Counted from the first letter of the stretch, positions 10,738 through 22,895 are shown. The stretch: DNA of 64,000 bases from Latrodectus hesperus (GCA_037975125.1 JAJQOW010000242.1:83948-147947); one strand, 5' to 3'. Made by a program: numbers and translations. The notes: a model not told the origin generated them from the letters alone.

Positions 10738-11990
10738 CAGGAAGGTACACGTATTCCAGGCTCATTTTTCCTTGAAAACCCCCTACACTAATTCTTGAAG
10801 GCATATGCTTGTCCTTAGAATATTAAATGACGTGTTAAATAAATTATATCTTCAGCAATATTCTTATTATAAAATTGAATTGCTCATTTAAAATTATATA
10901 AATATGATGTTCTACTATGCTTATTCTTTATTCCATTTTGCGCATATTTTTTTTTCTATTGAAAATTGTATTTTTATAGTTCTCGTAAAAGTGTTTTCAA
11001 AATTCAATATTTATCAATATTTTGTATAATATTATATTAATATATCTTTACTTTAGGATATTTATATAAGATTTTGTCCCCTTTCAATGGATAATCTGAC
11101 AACTACATTAGGATCTTAAGATATAATACTTAAATATTCACAACTAATTGCCTAATTGGGTAACTTATCATTGATTATTGGATCATATTTTCGTGTCCCA
11201 AGGAGTAAACCCTGAAACCCGTTAGGAAATCTCAAATACACATACAGAAAGAGAACCGAAATATACATTTCCTTGAGTGAAAATGCTTGGATTGTATGCT
11301 TTGGAATGGAAAATTCCGAGTTCGATTCATGTAAATGTTGAGCAGAGATCGATGGACATTATGCTTCCAGAGTAGCAGCTTGAGAGTTTTCCAGGTTTCC
11401 CCGGGGGTTTATAACAGAGAAGGGATTTTTCATAGCTTCATGAGATTTCTGAAAAAATCGGGAATATCGGTTAATTTGTCGCTCAAAAGTCACATGATTG
11501 ATTAAACCAGAACTTACTATGGACTCAAAACCATTACGTGCATCCAAACCCATGATGGAATTTTAACTCACGAACAGTTGAATCGAAAATCACAACGTTG
11601 ATCATTCAGCAGACTGGAAAAATCGCTTGAACTTTGGTAATTCACAGGCATTTTTTTTTTAAATTTAAATTATTTTGCTTTAATTAAACACTTATATGCA
11701 AATTTAAACATGTATTCAAAATTAAATACAGTAGATTTAAATTACAAAAGAAAATATAAAGTCCAATAAATCTTAAGGAGAAACCTATGATCTACTGTTA
11801 TATTTTGGAGTTTTTATTTAAACATTTTATGATTTTCTTAAATGGGTTGATTTACACCATTTTGAAGGTTAAATCTCGCCTACAAAACCGCGTACTTTCC
11901 ACGATTCGTCACAGGAAAACACTCCGAATTCGAATCACACATTCACTTTTTAAAACGAATTCATAAATCCTGAGAACGATTCACTTGACG
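10738..11990. other. AT-rich noncoding
   Basis: No gene or known repeat recognised. Short frames are scattered and without family resemblance. Confidence 0.5.
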
Positions 11991-12310
11991 TCACTGAATC
12001 TGACATATCGGATTCGTTTGCTAGACGTAATTGACAGTTACGACTCTCTTCTTCCAGGGAGGTGCTTAAAGAGCGATGTTAATAGCCACGTCAAGTAGCA
12101 TTAATGTCAGGTTGCCAAAGACTTCGAGTTGCAGCAGGAATAATCCTTTCCTCAACCCCTCCCTTTGCCGCCCTTGCCAGAGAGGAGTTCCAATTTCTAA
12201 GTAAGCATTCCCCTTGTCCAACGGACTGACAGCTGAATTCTGACTTCCGCAATGAACTGCACTTCGCGTTCCCAAAGCGCGGTTAGATGCTAATGTTGCT
12301 TAACTGTAAC
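11991..12310. other. moderately GC-rich unique block
   Basis: A 320-bp block richer in GC than its surroundings, with TGACGTCAC at about 11978-11986, homeodomain-like TAAT/ATTA pieces (CAAGTAGCATTAATGTC), a CCTCCCTTTGCCGCCC stretch and TTCGCG. It has no long frame and no match to the repeat families here. A conserved noncoding element or promoter is possible but unproven. Confidence 0.3.
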
Positions 12311-15240
12311 TCGTGTTTATGCTGCTTCATAAAATGAATAAATAAGGGCAAAATTGCTTGGAATAGAAATTCTAAAAATTTAATAGAAATAAGATTTATA
12401 TCTTTATGACTTAATATGATTATTTTTTATATTCAATTCTTTGCAGAAAAAAACTGCATTAATGTGACATTGATATCCTTTTTAATGGTATATGTATATA
12501 CCTATATTTTTTATTTACATATTCTTAGAATATAATATGAAAATATCACTTCTAATCTCATTAAATTTCAGAGCCATATAAGCAAATAAAAAAAATTCTT
12601 CAGATATACTCATGTAATATTTTTCCATAATAAACTTCTCTTAATTGCTAATCATGTTTATCAATTCATCTTAATAAATTCAAATTCTAAATAAGCTTAC
12701 CTTGAGCAGGTTTTTAATTTCTTTATTAACATAGGACATACTTAAACAGGACAAGACATGGAAAAAGAACAAAAACATGGAACAAAGAATATCTACATTG
12801 CTGGGCGCAGAATCTAATTCTGTTTGTAAACAAAGATATTCGTGCAGTGCGCCCTCTATAGACATATAGTTGCAACAACTCATTCAGAAAACATTTAAAA
12901 AAATGCTATTATGAAAGCCACTTTTAAAGATCTGGTACACTTGAACAACTCTAACAGCAAAAGATTTGATACAGAATAGTCATTTCGATTAAGAGAACAC
13001 TGAACAACAGATGGTTTTAAAGATGCACACAAAATTACTTATAATTTAATTTCACAGACGACATTTTCCAAGAAAAAAATTTTACGGTCAATTTAACTAA
13101 TTCTCTGTTAAGGAAGAAAGAAAAATAATATTCCTAACGTATTAAAAAAATAATATCTACTTATTTAAAAAAATTAGTAAACACAGATTTGTTTTGCTTA
13201 ACAAATTTAAACCCAAAAACTTTACAAATAGAAGCAAAATTTATTCAAAATAGTTTTAGCAAACGATTTAAATTTATTTCCAATTGTTTTGTTTAATTTT
13301 TAATTTGAGTAATTCTCTATCGGAATTAAATTTTTTACGCTTTGTAAAGTTTCCCCTTGGTAGGGTAAAAAGATAATTTTCATAAGTTTCTGTTCTTCAG
13401 ACAGTTTCTTTTTCAAAATATCATTTATTTGATTTCTACATTTAGCAGAACATCAAAATGAGTTCAATTCGGATCAGAACAGCAGCATTCTAAAAGTCCT
13501 CGAACAACTCGAAAGGGGATGGGTAATAAAAAATAAAATGTAAAGCAAAAACTAAAATGTGAGAAAGAAAAATATCCATGCCGCTGAAACTTTGGGAAAA
13601 TACCCACATCAAGCGACCCGTTGAAGATGACTGGGAAAACTGTCCTATTAAAGTAAATTATAGCTTTATTCCCCCTATTTAAAGAAGAAACTTGATACCG
13701 TATGCCGGACGTTGGTTTCCGCGGCCTTCTCCGAGTCCGGATACGATTGCTCGACAATTAAACGCGGAATAAAATTTAAAAAAACTTTCCACCGGAAGAA
13801 GAAAAAGAAAAAAGAATCAGCACAGAATGGAGTGTTGAAAAGTGAATGTGAAAAGTTGAAATATGCTTCGCGCTGACAACGAAACTCGTTAAGAACATAA
13901 TTGGAGAGATAGAATGGATTCGAAGTTTTTTGAATCACATTTTCATAGAATGAACATTCGAATTTATAGAACGAATCGAATTTCCTTAATAGAATTCGAA
14001 TTCATTAATCAAATTTGAATGTTTTTAATGTGATTCGAATTCATAGAAGGAATTTGAATCGTATTAATTAAAATAAAATACCATTTTTATACTTTATGTT
14101 TTATTTATAGAAAACTCCACCGACTACATTAGAAAAATATTTTTTAAATAGTGAATTATTTAAAAAATACAATAGAATTTAAAATATATATATTGAGTTA
14201 AAAATTACTTTCTTCTCCCAATAACAGTTTCAAATTATAAATTTAATAAAAATATTTTGTTAGCAAAATTTTATGAACATCTTCATAAATAAACACTCTG
14301 TCATAAAGAAAAATATTTTTAATAAGTTTTTAAGAATGGTATCTTTTTAAATATTAAAATAACAACTATTAGTGTTCATAATTATTTGGTATTAATAATA
14401 ATAGTTCTTTTTTTACTATTATATTATTTATTAATTCAGTTGTTAATTATTGTAATAATTATTTTCATAATTTGTTATATAATTAAATAGACAATTTATA
14501 AAAAAATTTAATGAACATTAACTTAATTTTTTTGAATAAAATATTTCTTGTTTTTCCGATTGAAAACGTTTTAGAAAAAATACTTTTAATGAATCATTCG
14601 ATAAAAATTTAGGTAACAATTTTTTTAAATATTTATTGAGGATATTTTAAAATTCAGGTTCAATAGTAAACCATCTTGATATTCAGGTTATAATTGCTTC
14701 ACAATCCAAGAAATTTTAAGGAACATATACAATAGAAATAAAGTTTCTTTTGCTTGTAATTCTTCATCAGAAACTTATCTCGGTTAAATTTAAAATAAAT
14801 ATCTCTTTGGGTTCATAATTTTACAATCTTTATTGCATTTATAAATAAATTAGCAAAGCGAAGATGTCATCCTGTACTTAGGTTTGTCTAATTCGTCACA
14901 AGGCTCGACAAAGCTTTCTTGTTTATCTTGTATTAAGCTTTTAATTTAGCATTTAAAAATAGGAGAAATGGATATTATTGTTTGTTTTTCCATTAATAAA
15001 AATTAATGATATTTCAATAGCTTAACTGAAATGGCTAAATTATTTCAAAATTGGCCTAAGCCTATTTCAAATTCAAAATTAGCCTATTTCAACTTAGGAA
15101 TGTCTCATTTATATGCAAGTTTAACGTTACATTTACAGTTACATTTTTTGTTATTGTACTATATTAATTATTTTATTTTAATTTAACTTACTTAATATTT
15201 TTACAAATTAAATAAAAAAATTTCGAAAGTTTAGGTAAAA
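12311..15240. other. very AT-rich noncoding
   Basis: About 2.9 kb without recognisable gene. A cluster of imperfect GAATTCGAATT-like words at about 13935-14065 forms a degenerate repeat. Confidence 0.5.
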
Positions 15241-15755
15241 ATTATAAAACATGTTTTTTTTTTATTTGGGAAAACAAAAATATCTCCCTGTGCACCAAGG
15301 AATACCACACAGGGCCCGAAGGTACAACAAATGTACTACAAAGCAAATCCAAATAATACATGAGATGAAAAAAAAATAATAATAAAAGAAGGCAGAGAGA
15401 AAAAAAAAAGAGATATAAAAATGAAAAAGGCTGATAAGATTATAATTTGCCTAATACATTCTAACACATACAGAATAATAAAATAATAATAAAGAATCCA
15501 TTTTCATGAAAATAATAAAGAATCCATTTTCATAGCTTATGCTAGCATATCATTTCCTAATATATTAATAGACGACACTATTTTGGAGCTTCTGTTTTAC
15601 ATACATACATGCACATATAAAGAGTGGTTTTACTCTATTTTTTAATTGTAATTAAAATTATGAAATTTCCTGAACTTTTTCTCAAAACAAAAACCGAAAT
15701 ATGGCACCTTTAAGGCAATTTTTTAAAATATGAATAGATAAGAAATTTAATACAC

Positions 15756-15761
<6 letters not shown>
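15241..15761. other. noncoding with a possible old repeat
   Basis: The block at 15270-15360 (CTCCCTGTGCACCAAGGAAT, CACACAGGGCCCGAAGG) is unlike its AT-rich flanks and may be a repeat tail, but no second copy was found here. A 27-bp local duplication (AATAAAGAATCCATTTTCAT) occurs at 15488-15531. Confidence 0.35.

Positions 15762-15802
<41 letters not shown>
15762..15802. repeat. (TA)n microsatellite at a SINE tail
   Basis: About 20 TA units ending at the 3' side of the minus-strand SINE that follows. Confidence 0.95.
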
Positions 15803-15805
<3 letters not shown>

Positions 15806-15807
15806 TC

Positions 15808-16101
15808 CAACGGCGGGCATACTTGGGTGATTAACCCTATGCCACAACAAGGCCAGAAACTGCTACTCATTTCTCGTTACCCAGCGGGCACCTGTGAACC
15901 AAGTCACGGAGGCGAGTAGCATTACCCGCGCCATACCACTAGAATCCCGTTTATAGGGCGGGCCACATTCATACAACAACACAGAAGAAATGACAGAGAG
16001 GACAGAGAAGGAAAGAAACATCCATGCCCGAACCGGGATTCGAACCCGGGACCGACAGCTCAGTAGTCAGGAACGCTAACCACTCAGCCAATCTATCGGC
16101 A
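15808..16101 (-). mobile_element. SINE-E, tRNA-headed
   Basis: A reverse-oriented element of about 290 bp. The head (about 16025-16101) carries the complement of a perfect B box (GGGATTCGAACCCGGGACC) and an A-box region (GCTAACCACTCAGCCAA). The body shares the style of SINE-A (GTTTATAGGGCGGGCCACATTCATACAACAAC, here split by short differences) but is otherwise distinct. Only one copy is in the window. Confidence 0.7.
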
Positions 16102-16134
16102 AACTATGATTTATCAGGTAATGGAAGTATTCGC

Positions 16135-16168
16135 TGACGTCACGATCGACCTAGCAACCGTTGCTAGG
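16135..16168 (+). promoter_or_regulatory. CRE site plus perfect palindrome, candidate core promoter
   Basis: A consensus CRE, TGACGTCA, lies at 16135-16142. It is followed at 16150-16168 by a 19-bp perfect palindrome, CCTAGCAAC-C-GTTGCTAGG. Both sit 30-63 bp before the ATG at 16198. The half-site GTTGCTAGG resembles RFX half-sites, but the order is everted compared with a standard X-box. No TATA box is seen in the usual place. Promoter activity is inferred. Confidence 0.4.
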
Positions 16169-16197
16169 TATTTTTTGTGCACTTACAAAGGCAAATC

Positions 16198-16578
16198 ATG
16201 GCTGCCAAGTGTGTCTATTATATGTCTTGTTTATCAGCACAAGGGCTTGAAAATAGAAATAAAAATAAATTAGTGTTATGTAATGGAAAAGATCCATATG
16301 CTATAGACCTAAGTGCTAGTAATAATGACGAAAATATATGGCCAAAAATCAGCTATGAAGATATTGTAGATTATTTAGTATTTTCAAGGCGTGGTATTAC
16401 ATATTTTCAGATGAAATCCTACAAATATTTAGAATCCCACACTTATTTCACAAGTGGATTTGTTTCTCCTGAAATTCTTACAAAGTGGTTGCAAAATGCA
16501 AATATATTACTGATAACACAGTTAAGAATTTTTTCCATTCTTTTAAACTTTAGATATTTAGAATTGTTTCTATACTAA
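16198..16578 (+). CDS. SWIM/YqaJ-type protein N-terminus, possible first exon or relic
   Basis: A 126-residue frame from an ATG in good context (ATCATGG). It reads MAAKCVYYMSCLSAQGLENR, KLVLCNGKDPYAID (residues 25-38), IWPKISYEDIVDYLVF (48-62) and QMKSYKYLESHTYFTSGFV (71-89). The pattern of a W-P-x-I-x-Y-x-D-I stretch and then M-K-x-Y-K-x-L-E-x-x-x-Y-F-x-S-G matches, from memory, the N-terminal part of animal proteins that continue into a zinc-binding SWIM motif and a YqaJ-like nuclease domain. Those domains are missing here. The frame after about residue 90 loses resemblance, so it may be one exon with a splice donor near codon 90-100, or a truncated copy. No later exon was found. Confidence 0.45.
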   Translation: MAAKCVYYMSCLSAQGLENRNKNKLVLCNGKDPYAIDLSASNNDENIWPKISYEDIVDYLVFSRRGITYFQMKSYKYLESHTYFTSGFVSPEILTKWLQNANILLITQLRIFSILLNFRYLELFLY

Positions 16579-17355
16579 ACTATTTTAAGTTTTATGTAAA
16601 TATTAATTTTTTTACAATACATATTGCAGACATTTTATTCTAACTTAAAAATATAAAAAAAATCCCATTTTATAGAATATAATTAAATAAATAATTCCTT
16701 CAATATCATAAAATAATATGTATTTACACTTTCACATGATGAACTTTCTATTGAAGCATTTGATAAATTTAAGCATTGATTGTTAACAAAATAACATTTA
16801 AAACATTAACTATTTCTATTTTTTGCAATGCTAATTTTTAATGAATATTTATAATTCATCATTAATGCATTAAAAGAATTTTAAACTAATTTTATATAAG
16901 CTTAAATTTATTACAGTTAATTAAAAAAATCACTTAAAATTTCTGCTCTCTCTCTCTATATATATATATAAATAAAAATATTACACATCTCTACTCGCTT
17001 AAAATATTTTGATATTTGTTAGTTACTTTAAATGCTACTCACAGGAAATATTCCCTGAAATTATTGAAAAATTCTGTTTAAATTGTATTTAAAAATATAA
17101 AACTATTAAATTAAGAGAAGCGGATAAATATATATATTTCAATATCTTAAACAAACCCATGTCAATTGACGGCCAAGAAAAAATATAAATAATAAATTTG
17201 TAAATATGATTTAATATTTACGTTGCTCTCATTGTTACACAAAGAATCTTACTATTCTGTTTACTTAAAATAAAATGCAGGTTGCATACTCTTGGATACT
17301 ATAATTTATTTTCTGTCATGTCTGCTCAGCTTATTCGAGATACCCACAAATCGCT
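16579..17355. other. AT-rich noncoding
   Basis: No downstream exon of the preceding frame recognised. It contains a short (TC)n(TA)n tract at about 16946-16970. Confidence 0.5.
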
Positions 17356-17366
17356 ATATTTCCAAG

Positions 17367-17766
17367 TTGTTGTTGTTGTTTTCTTATGACACTTGGACAA
17401 GCCAAGCTCACGTTTGCCTTTGACAGTGCAAATTAAGTCAATAAGTCTTTCGTTTGGATCAGAGCACCACGAAGGTGAAAGCACGACTTTGCTCTTTTTT
17501 TTAAGGTGCCTCGTCATTTTGAACCACGGTCAGGTGACGAGGCCACACCTGAGCTGGCACCCTCCTCTCCACATCCGCGGCACACCAGCGGAAGGACTTC
17601 GGACGTCACATATTAACGTGGACACGTCCCCAACCCACGGAGTTCCAGCAACCCAGTGAAGGAGAGTACACCGTGGTCACCCTCCCAACCACTGACCGCG
17701 GCAAATGATGCTTCACTTTGCTGAGCTTACGGGAAGCGGCGTGAAGCTACTGAGCCGCTGGAGCTC
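17367..17766 (-). mobile_element. SINE-B (about 400-bp SINE-like unit), single copy
   Basis: The same unit as the array at 26064-28106 and the copy at 35024-35434. Read on the minus strand it ends in an AACAACAACAAC tail like SINE-A, so this is the likely sense strand. The near-5' segment reads TGGCTCAGTAGCTTCACGCC-like in related copies, resembling a tRNA A box, but a good B box is not evident. A near-perfect 11-bp duplication (ATATTTCCAAG / ATATTTGCAAG) at 17356-17366 and 17767-17777 marks the insertion. No protein product is expected. Confidence 0.75.
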
Positions 17767-17777
17767 ATATTTGCAAG

Positions 17778-19439
17778 TAATTTGTTCAATTTGCGGACTT
17801 CTTTTAGTTATTATTTTAGGAATCGTGTAAAAATACTTTCCAGAATCTCTGTCAGACCGATTTCTACACCCATAAACAAAACACTTGCTCTCATTAATCC
17901 CTTTTCAATAACTTACAGTTCCATCGCAAGTGTTAACTTATACGGCGTGATTTTCTTGTTGGTGCACTAACAAATTTCACGGTCTCCGTTGCCATGAACA
18001 AAGAGTGAACTGCGGAAGGGTAACGTCAATTTGATACACTTAATAAAAAAAAAAGTCTTTTTTCACACATAATTCGAAAATAGTAAAAACTGTACTTTTA
18101 AAAAAGCAAACGATAGTAAAATCGAAACACAAGTGACCTCTGACGGATAAAAATCTAAAGAGCAAGAATATTTATGTTTGAAGATCCTAAAATACACACA
18201 GGAGCTTTTTCGCAATTGCTTACAATCATTCTAAAATTTCGAATATAAGTAAATGGTTCTAAAATATTGTATTCACAAGATAAGATTCCCTTTTTGTTTT
18301 CGTTTTGCGTTGTAAGAAATGTCTTAAGCGCTGCTTTTTGTTTCTCGGAACTCGTAGAACACCGTTTATTTTACAGCTTTTACGACTGTGAACTTTCTGG
18401 CTGAAGACCACCAGAGCAGATCGTTTGGGTTCACTGCTTTGTATATACAAGGAGAAAAGGCGGGCAAAGGTGCGAAACCATAAATTAAGGGGAAAGCAGA
18501 AACAAGAGTTGCAATAGCAGAATTCGACAGTTCGCCATTTCTCGGATTTTCAGACTTCTGGATAACCACATGTCATCACGAAGCGCTTTGTTTCAGAAGG
18601 CCTGACACTTTTATGGAGGTATTATGATCTTTTAACATATACACATATATAGAACAGTAAAAGAAATTTTTCCTGGGAAAAAATAGCCTTGTCGCCAAAT
18701 TTCTTGCGTAGGGAAACCAAGAAATGATATGGTACACACATCAGATAAAAAACATGAATGTCATCGTTTTTAAGCTTTCACAAATTTCCCAGGTTCTTTT
18801 CTGCAATTTCTTGCGATTGAATGGTATAATTTTTCTATGCTGTTATTTTTTTATACATATACGTTTTATTACTATGTTACTACTTTCATAACTATTTATT
18901 ATTATAAAAAATAAAAGAAACTAATTGGATTACATAAAATTTAGTATTGGAGCTTTTAAAATTATTAATAATGCATACGCCAATGCAAATTCTACTCATG
19001 TTTTCAATATGCATATTTAGGTAATCTTATGAATTTATGGATGTTTGTTAAATTCTTCATTTATTCATTTTATTTGTTCATTTACTTATTTATCGAATAA
19101 TTGTTTTATTATGAGTATCATAAAACCATTTTGTTGACCAAAAATTAAAATTGAATCTTAAGGTATTACAAGCAATAAATTTATTTAAAAGCATCTGATA
19201 AAAGTCTAATTAAATTCGTGCTGAATATTAAAGAAAATATAAATAAAAACAGAAAACTTGGAAATTTTATGAAGGAAAGAATATACCAAAAAGTAAATTT
19301 TATTCATGGTGCTAAAAAGAACCTAATTTAAGATTTTATAAAAAAATTAAAAATTATAATGATATAATGAGCAAAATACATGAGGAGTGATTATTCAAAA
19401 GTCGCCAAATTTTAGGGGAATCAGATGTAATTTTTTTTT
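17778..19439. other. noncoding, no feature recognised
   Basis: AT-rich with a slightly more balanced patch at 18420-18600. Short frames have no recognisable family. Confidence 0.5.
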
Positions 19440-19968
19440 TAAGAATCATAACAATAAATATAGAACACAATATTAAGGAAATAAAAGGAAATCCAGACAG
19501 TGAAAACAAAGAAAAAAAAGATTAAATCGTATTTTTCGATTTAAATTAATCCTAAAGTGGATGTTTAATTTTGTCTATTTCATTTTGCTTTTTCTTCTGT
19601 TCTATTTTCATCGTGTTTAATTTTGAAATCAATATCGCTAAACATTTGAAAACTAATTATTTAGAACAACAGGTCATTTCCATGATTTTCAAAATTTTAT
19701 ATAAACGGAAGAGAGAATTATATTTAAAAAATACTTCGTAAAATTCCATCGCCGATGGCAATCAGACATGAACTTCGCCATGTTAGCTGTAGCTTGAAAA
19801 ATGCGATTTGAAAGGCAGGCAGCAAATTCGTCGCCAAATCGGATCGACGACGCTGTCTCAACAACGATGGGACTAGATGAAATGTTTCTGACATCACGGA
19901 TATTTTTTAAAATAACTAGAATTATAATAAATTAGCGTAATTATAATCTCCACTGAAATAAAAGAAGG
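19440..19968 (+). repeat. Repeat-1 copy C (uninterrupted)
   Basis: It aligns with copy B on both sides of the hAT insertion and so shows the empty site: around 19540-19550 it reads GATTTAAATTAATC where copy B has GTTTAAAC-element-GTTTAAACTAAT. The CRE-like site is altered to TGACATCA (about 19890). Confidence 0.65.
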
Positions 19969-20121
19969 AAAAAAATATGGTTAAAATTTTTTTTATAATC
20001 AAACACAATTTCATAGTATTTCTTAAAAAAAATGTGAATATCTATTCACAAGAAAATCATTTGCATTACTCTTAAAAGCATCTGAGTAAAAAAAAAAAGT
20101 TTTAAATGAAATAAAGTGTAC

Positions 20122-20238
20122 ATGAAAGTTCTATCCGAGGATGAAATCACTGAAGTTGATGCAGTTGAATGTAGTAAAAAGTCTGCAGATATTTGCATTC
20201 ATAACTATGGCAGTCTGGGTGTTGTCAGGAAAAATTAA
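20122..20238 (+). other. 38-codon open frame, unknown
   Basis: The frame reads MKVLSEDEITEVDAVECSKK and ends GVVRKN-stop. Acidic (L)SEDEI stretches occur near the C-terminus of some Tigger/pogo transposases, which might make this a transposase tail, but the match is too short to claim. Surroundings are noncoding. Confidence 0.15.
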
Positions 20239-20462
20239 ATAATCGCAAATAATAGTAATTAATTAACGAAATAAAACCACGTCAAAAGGTTTCATCGATT
20301 AATGAAAAGTACCCTTCGGACACACGATGCCGTAAATTGTCAAAGGATGTCATGAGGCATTTTCACGTCCAACTTGGCTTCTATTCTTGAAGTAGTTTTT
20401 ACAGTGTTCTTCAACAGTACTGGAATCAAACCCGGGACCTGTCTCTCTGGAGAGTTACAGTC

Positions 20463-20803
20463 TTCTTTCGTTACAGTTGAGATCCTGAGTACGCCACTTT
20501 ATTACGATTCTCATTGGCTTAAAATATCCATGACGTCAGATAACGTTTCCTCCACGTCTCTCATCGTATTGAGAAAGCGTCGTCAATCCGATTTGTCAAA
20601 AAATTGCCAGCCTGCCTTCCAATCACATTCTTCGAGCGGCAGCAAATAAGGCGAAGTTCACCCTCGAATGTGTCTAATTTTGTTAATAAAACGATTTCTC
20701 TTACATAAAGAGCAAAACAGACTGAAAAAGAAAAACAAGTTTAAAATTTTAAAAAAATTTATTCATTAATAGAATTCTAAATTAATAATTGCAATATTTT
20801 TTT
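20463..20803 (-). repeat. Repeat-1 copy D (inverted)
   Basis: The complement of copies A-C. It carries GAGATCCTGAGTACGCCACTT (complement of the B block), an intact TGACGTCA near 20531, GCCTGCCTTCCAATCACATTC and GGCGAAGTTCACCCTCGAATG-type blocks, and the AATAATTGCAATATT end that matches the start of copy A. The adjacent DNA at 20425-20460 holds a B-box-like word (AATCAAACCCGGGACC complement). Confidence 0.65.
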
Positions 20804-20845
20804 ATCCAATGGCGAGCACTCAAGGTTGCCTCTCATTTAAACATA

Positions 20846-21077
20846 TTTTTATTTTATTTATTTATTTATTACATTACATATATTCAGACTTGTATGCTTG
20901 ATTCTTGAGATCCGCTTGTAAGTCTTCGTCGATCATAGGACAATTAGCACAATGACAGATGTACAACCACAGAAGATAACGAAGAAAACACCCAGGGCCA
21001 CGGTGGGAATCGAACCCACACTCCTACGCTCTCAAGCGATTAGCATGTCCACTTTGACCACTCAGCCACGGAGCGCC
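20846..21077 (-). mobile_element. SINE-S, tRNA-Ser(GCT)-derived, with TSD
   Basis: A 232-bp SINE in reverse orientation. Read on the minus strand the head (21077 to about 20998) is CCGTGGCTGAGTGGTCAAAG, an anticodon-loop region TGCTAAT, a variable-arm-like CGCTTGAGAGCG and a B box GGGTTCGATTCCCACCG, all hallmarks of tRNA-Ser with anticodon GCT. The 3' end is an AATAAATAAATAAAATAAA-type tail. A perfect 14-bp duplication, CTCATTTAAACATA, is at 20832-20845 and 21078-21091. It lacks the 5' acceptor pairing of a working tRNA. Confidence 0.88.
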
Positions 21078-21091
21078 CTCATTTAAACATA

Positions 21092-22350
21092 AACAAAAAA
21101 AATCTCATCATAAACAACCTCATTTAAATAATAAGGTTATTGCCTTGCTTACACCAACATTAAAAATTTTCTCTTAATTAATCTTGCTAAAATAATAAAA
21201 AAGCTTATTTGTAAAACACGGCCTCAATAAGTCCGTTAAATTTCTTAACATTGTTTTATTTGTTTAGCTTAAAAAACATACAACTAAAGAATTTAAATAA
21301 ATAATTCTGATCGATTCGATAATAGATTTTTGGTGATCTGTTTCGTCGAAAAGATGATTCTATGCCGCCTATGATGAGTATTTCCTACTACGAAAATTGC
21401 AAGTTCATGTTTCTCCCAATTATCTTAAAATAATTCATCACAGCTAGTATTCAAAATGTCCTTTTTTTGGAACATGTTGGATTACAAAACTATTTATTTA
21501 ATGTTTGAAACACACAAGTTTTTTTTTTTTCCATAACTAAGCGTGTTTAAATTTTTTACAATTATATTGCCAATTTTTATCATTTTAAGCGCTTCAGATA
21601 GTTGCGTAGTTTAGTCATGAGCATTACAATGAAATAATTTGTAGTGTAAATTCGAGAATTCCTAATTGTTGGATGTGCATGCAAAAAGCGCGGTAGCTAT
21701 TTTCTGCAACTGTTCTGTTTCCTTATCCACAAAGTTTTCGTCTAAGATTAAAGAAAAAAAGTAGGGTGGGGGGGGGCAGGATAACCCCTGCCAAGGAGCA
21801 AATCCAGTCCCCTTGTCTTAAATCATGGGGACTTTCAAGAACTCAGTATTAACATTCGCGAAGCGTCAAGTTTTACGATTCTTTCAGTATCAGTTCCCAA
21901 CTAACCTCACCGTCATCCATAAGTTTTCTTGTTTCGTTTATGGTGACAGGTCTATGATGAAGGATTTTAAGCATTTTATTACTTCAGTGCTGTTTGCAGA
22001 ATTTGTATCGAAGGAGCGTGTGAATGCATATTCTGAAAAGGGGTTATACAGTTAAATGCGACTAAAACCGTGAACTTTTTTTGGTAAATAAGCACAGAAA
22101 AATCTTTTTAGTGAACTTTGAAAAGAAAATTCAAGAGCACATAAAAACAGAAATAATAATTTAACAAAATTAACTAATAACGTAGAAACATTCTCCTCGG
22201 ACAAAAATATTTTTTGAGTGTATATAAAAAATTAAAAAACTGCTATATTGTTTATGAGTACTATATCATGCTATATTGTTTTGAGATATGGGCAAAAAAA
22301 TGGTTTGATATCACTTTATTTAAATTTTCATCAAATGAAATACTAAAAGT
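21092..22350. other. noncoding
   Basis: No gene recognised. A run of about nine G (near 21766-21776) is notable in AT-rich DNA. A 76-codon frame at 21825-22055 (MGTFKNSVLTFAKRQVLRFF and onward) has no known family. Confidence 0.45.
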
Positions 22351-22354
22351 TACC

Positions 22355-22440
22355 ATTTAAATCGAGTTTCGAACCACTACAAATATGTAAGACTGCGTCA
22401 GGAATCAAACCCACGAACTGGAGGTCAAGGCACTCATCAC
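22355..22440 (-). mobile_element. SINE-D, highly diverged fragment
   Basis: It shares CGAACCACTACAAATAT and AATCAAACCCACGAACTG with SINE-D copies at 30514-30689 and 53527-53700. Confidence 0.5.
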
Positions 22441-22714
22441 ACATTGCCATGGCACATTTTCATGTCAATGGGCTCATAGGTTTACAGGAAAAGATCACTT
22501 TCGAAATATCTGATCTAGAAAATTGTGTAAACCAATATTTCTATTATTAATATTACACACTTTTTAAAACAGTCGTGATACAACCTGCAGACTGTATCCA
22601 GCGCCAGGGCCGTATCAATAAGGCCCGCGATCGCTGTGTGTCACAGAAAGAGGAATCCTATTTTTTACAGCATTTAGAATCCTGCGTTACTTAAAATCCT
22701 GCGTTCAAATAGGC

Positions 22715-22895
22715 CCCACAGCCTCTCCTCTCTTACAGTCAAAGTCCAAGTTTCTGAGGCATAGGACAAAACGGGACGGATAAGCATTCTATGGATCTGT
22801 AACTTAGTTTTTCGTGATAGAAATTTAGTTTTTAATACATGTCTAAGGCCAAAAAAGGCTTTGTTAGCTACAGTTAAAGTCTTCTTACCTCTGGG
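22715..22895 (-). pseudogene. RTE-like reverse transcriptase fragment
   Basis: The minus strand encodes, without a stop, TLTVANKAFFGLRHVLKTKF, then LSRKTKLQIHRMLIRPVLSY, then ASETWTLTV. This is the block just after the catalytic core of RTE-like and related LINE reverse transcriptases (A-N-x-A-F-x-L, L-S-x-x-T-K, L-I-R-P-V-L-x-Y-x-S-E-T-W). The rest of the enzyme is absent. It could be the same family as the C-terminal piece at 1552-1825, since such proteins end in a W-GH--RM block. Confidence 0.7.

Noticed and set aside
10585..10791. 68-codon plus-strand frame
   Set aside because: It is the opposite strand of the GC-rich 5' region of the LINE deletion derivative.
13464..13938. Overlapping minus-strand frames of 97 and 87 codons
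   Set aside because: Low-complexity Phe/Ser-rich translations of AT-rich DNA without recognisable domains.
20998..21077. Functional tRNA-Ser gene
   Set aside because: The head has tRNA-Ser features but is followed by a SINE body and tail, lies between TSDs and exists in several copies.
21825..22055. 76-codon frame as a gene
   Set aside because: No family resemblance, no promoter or splice context, and a length within chance for the region.
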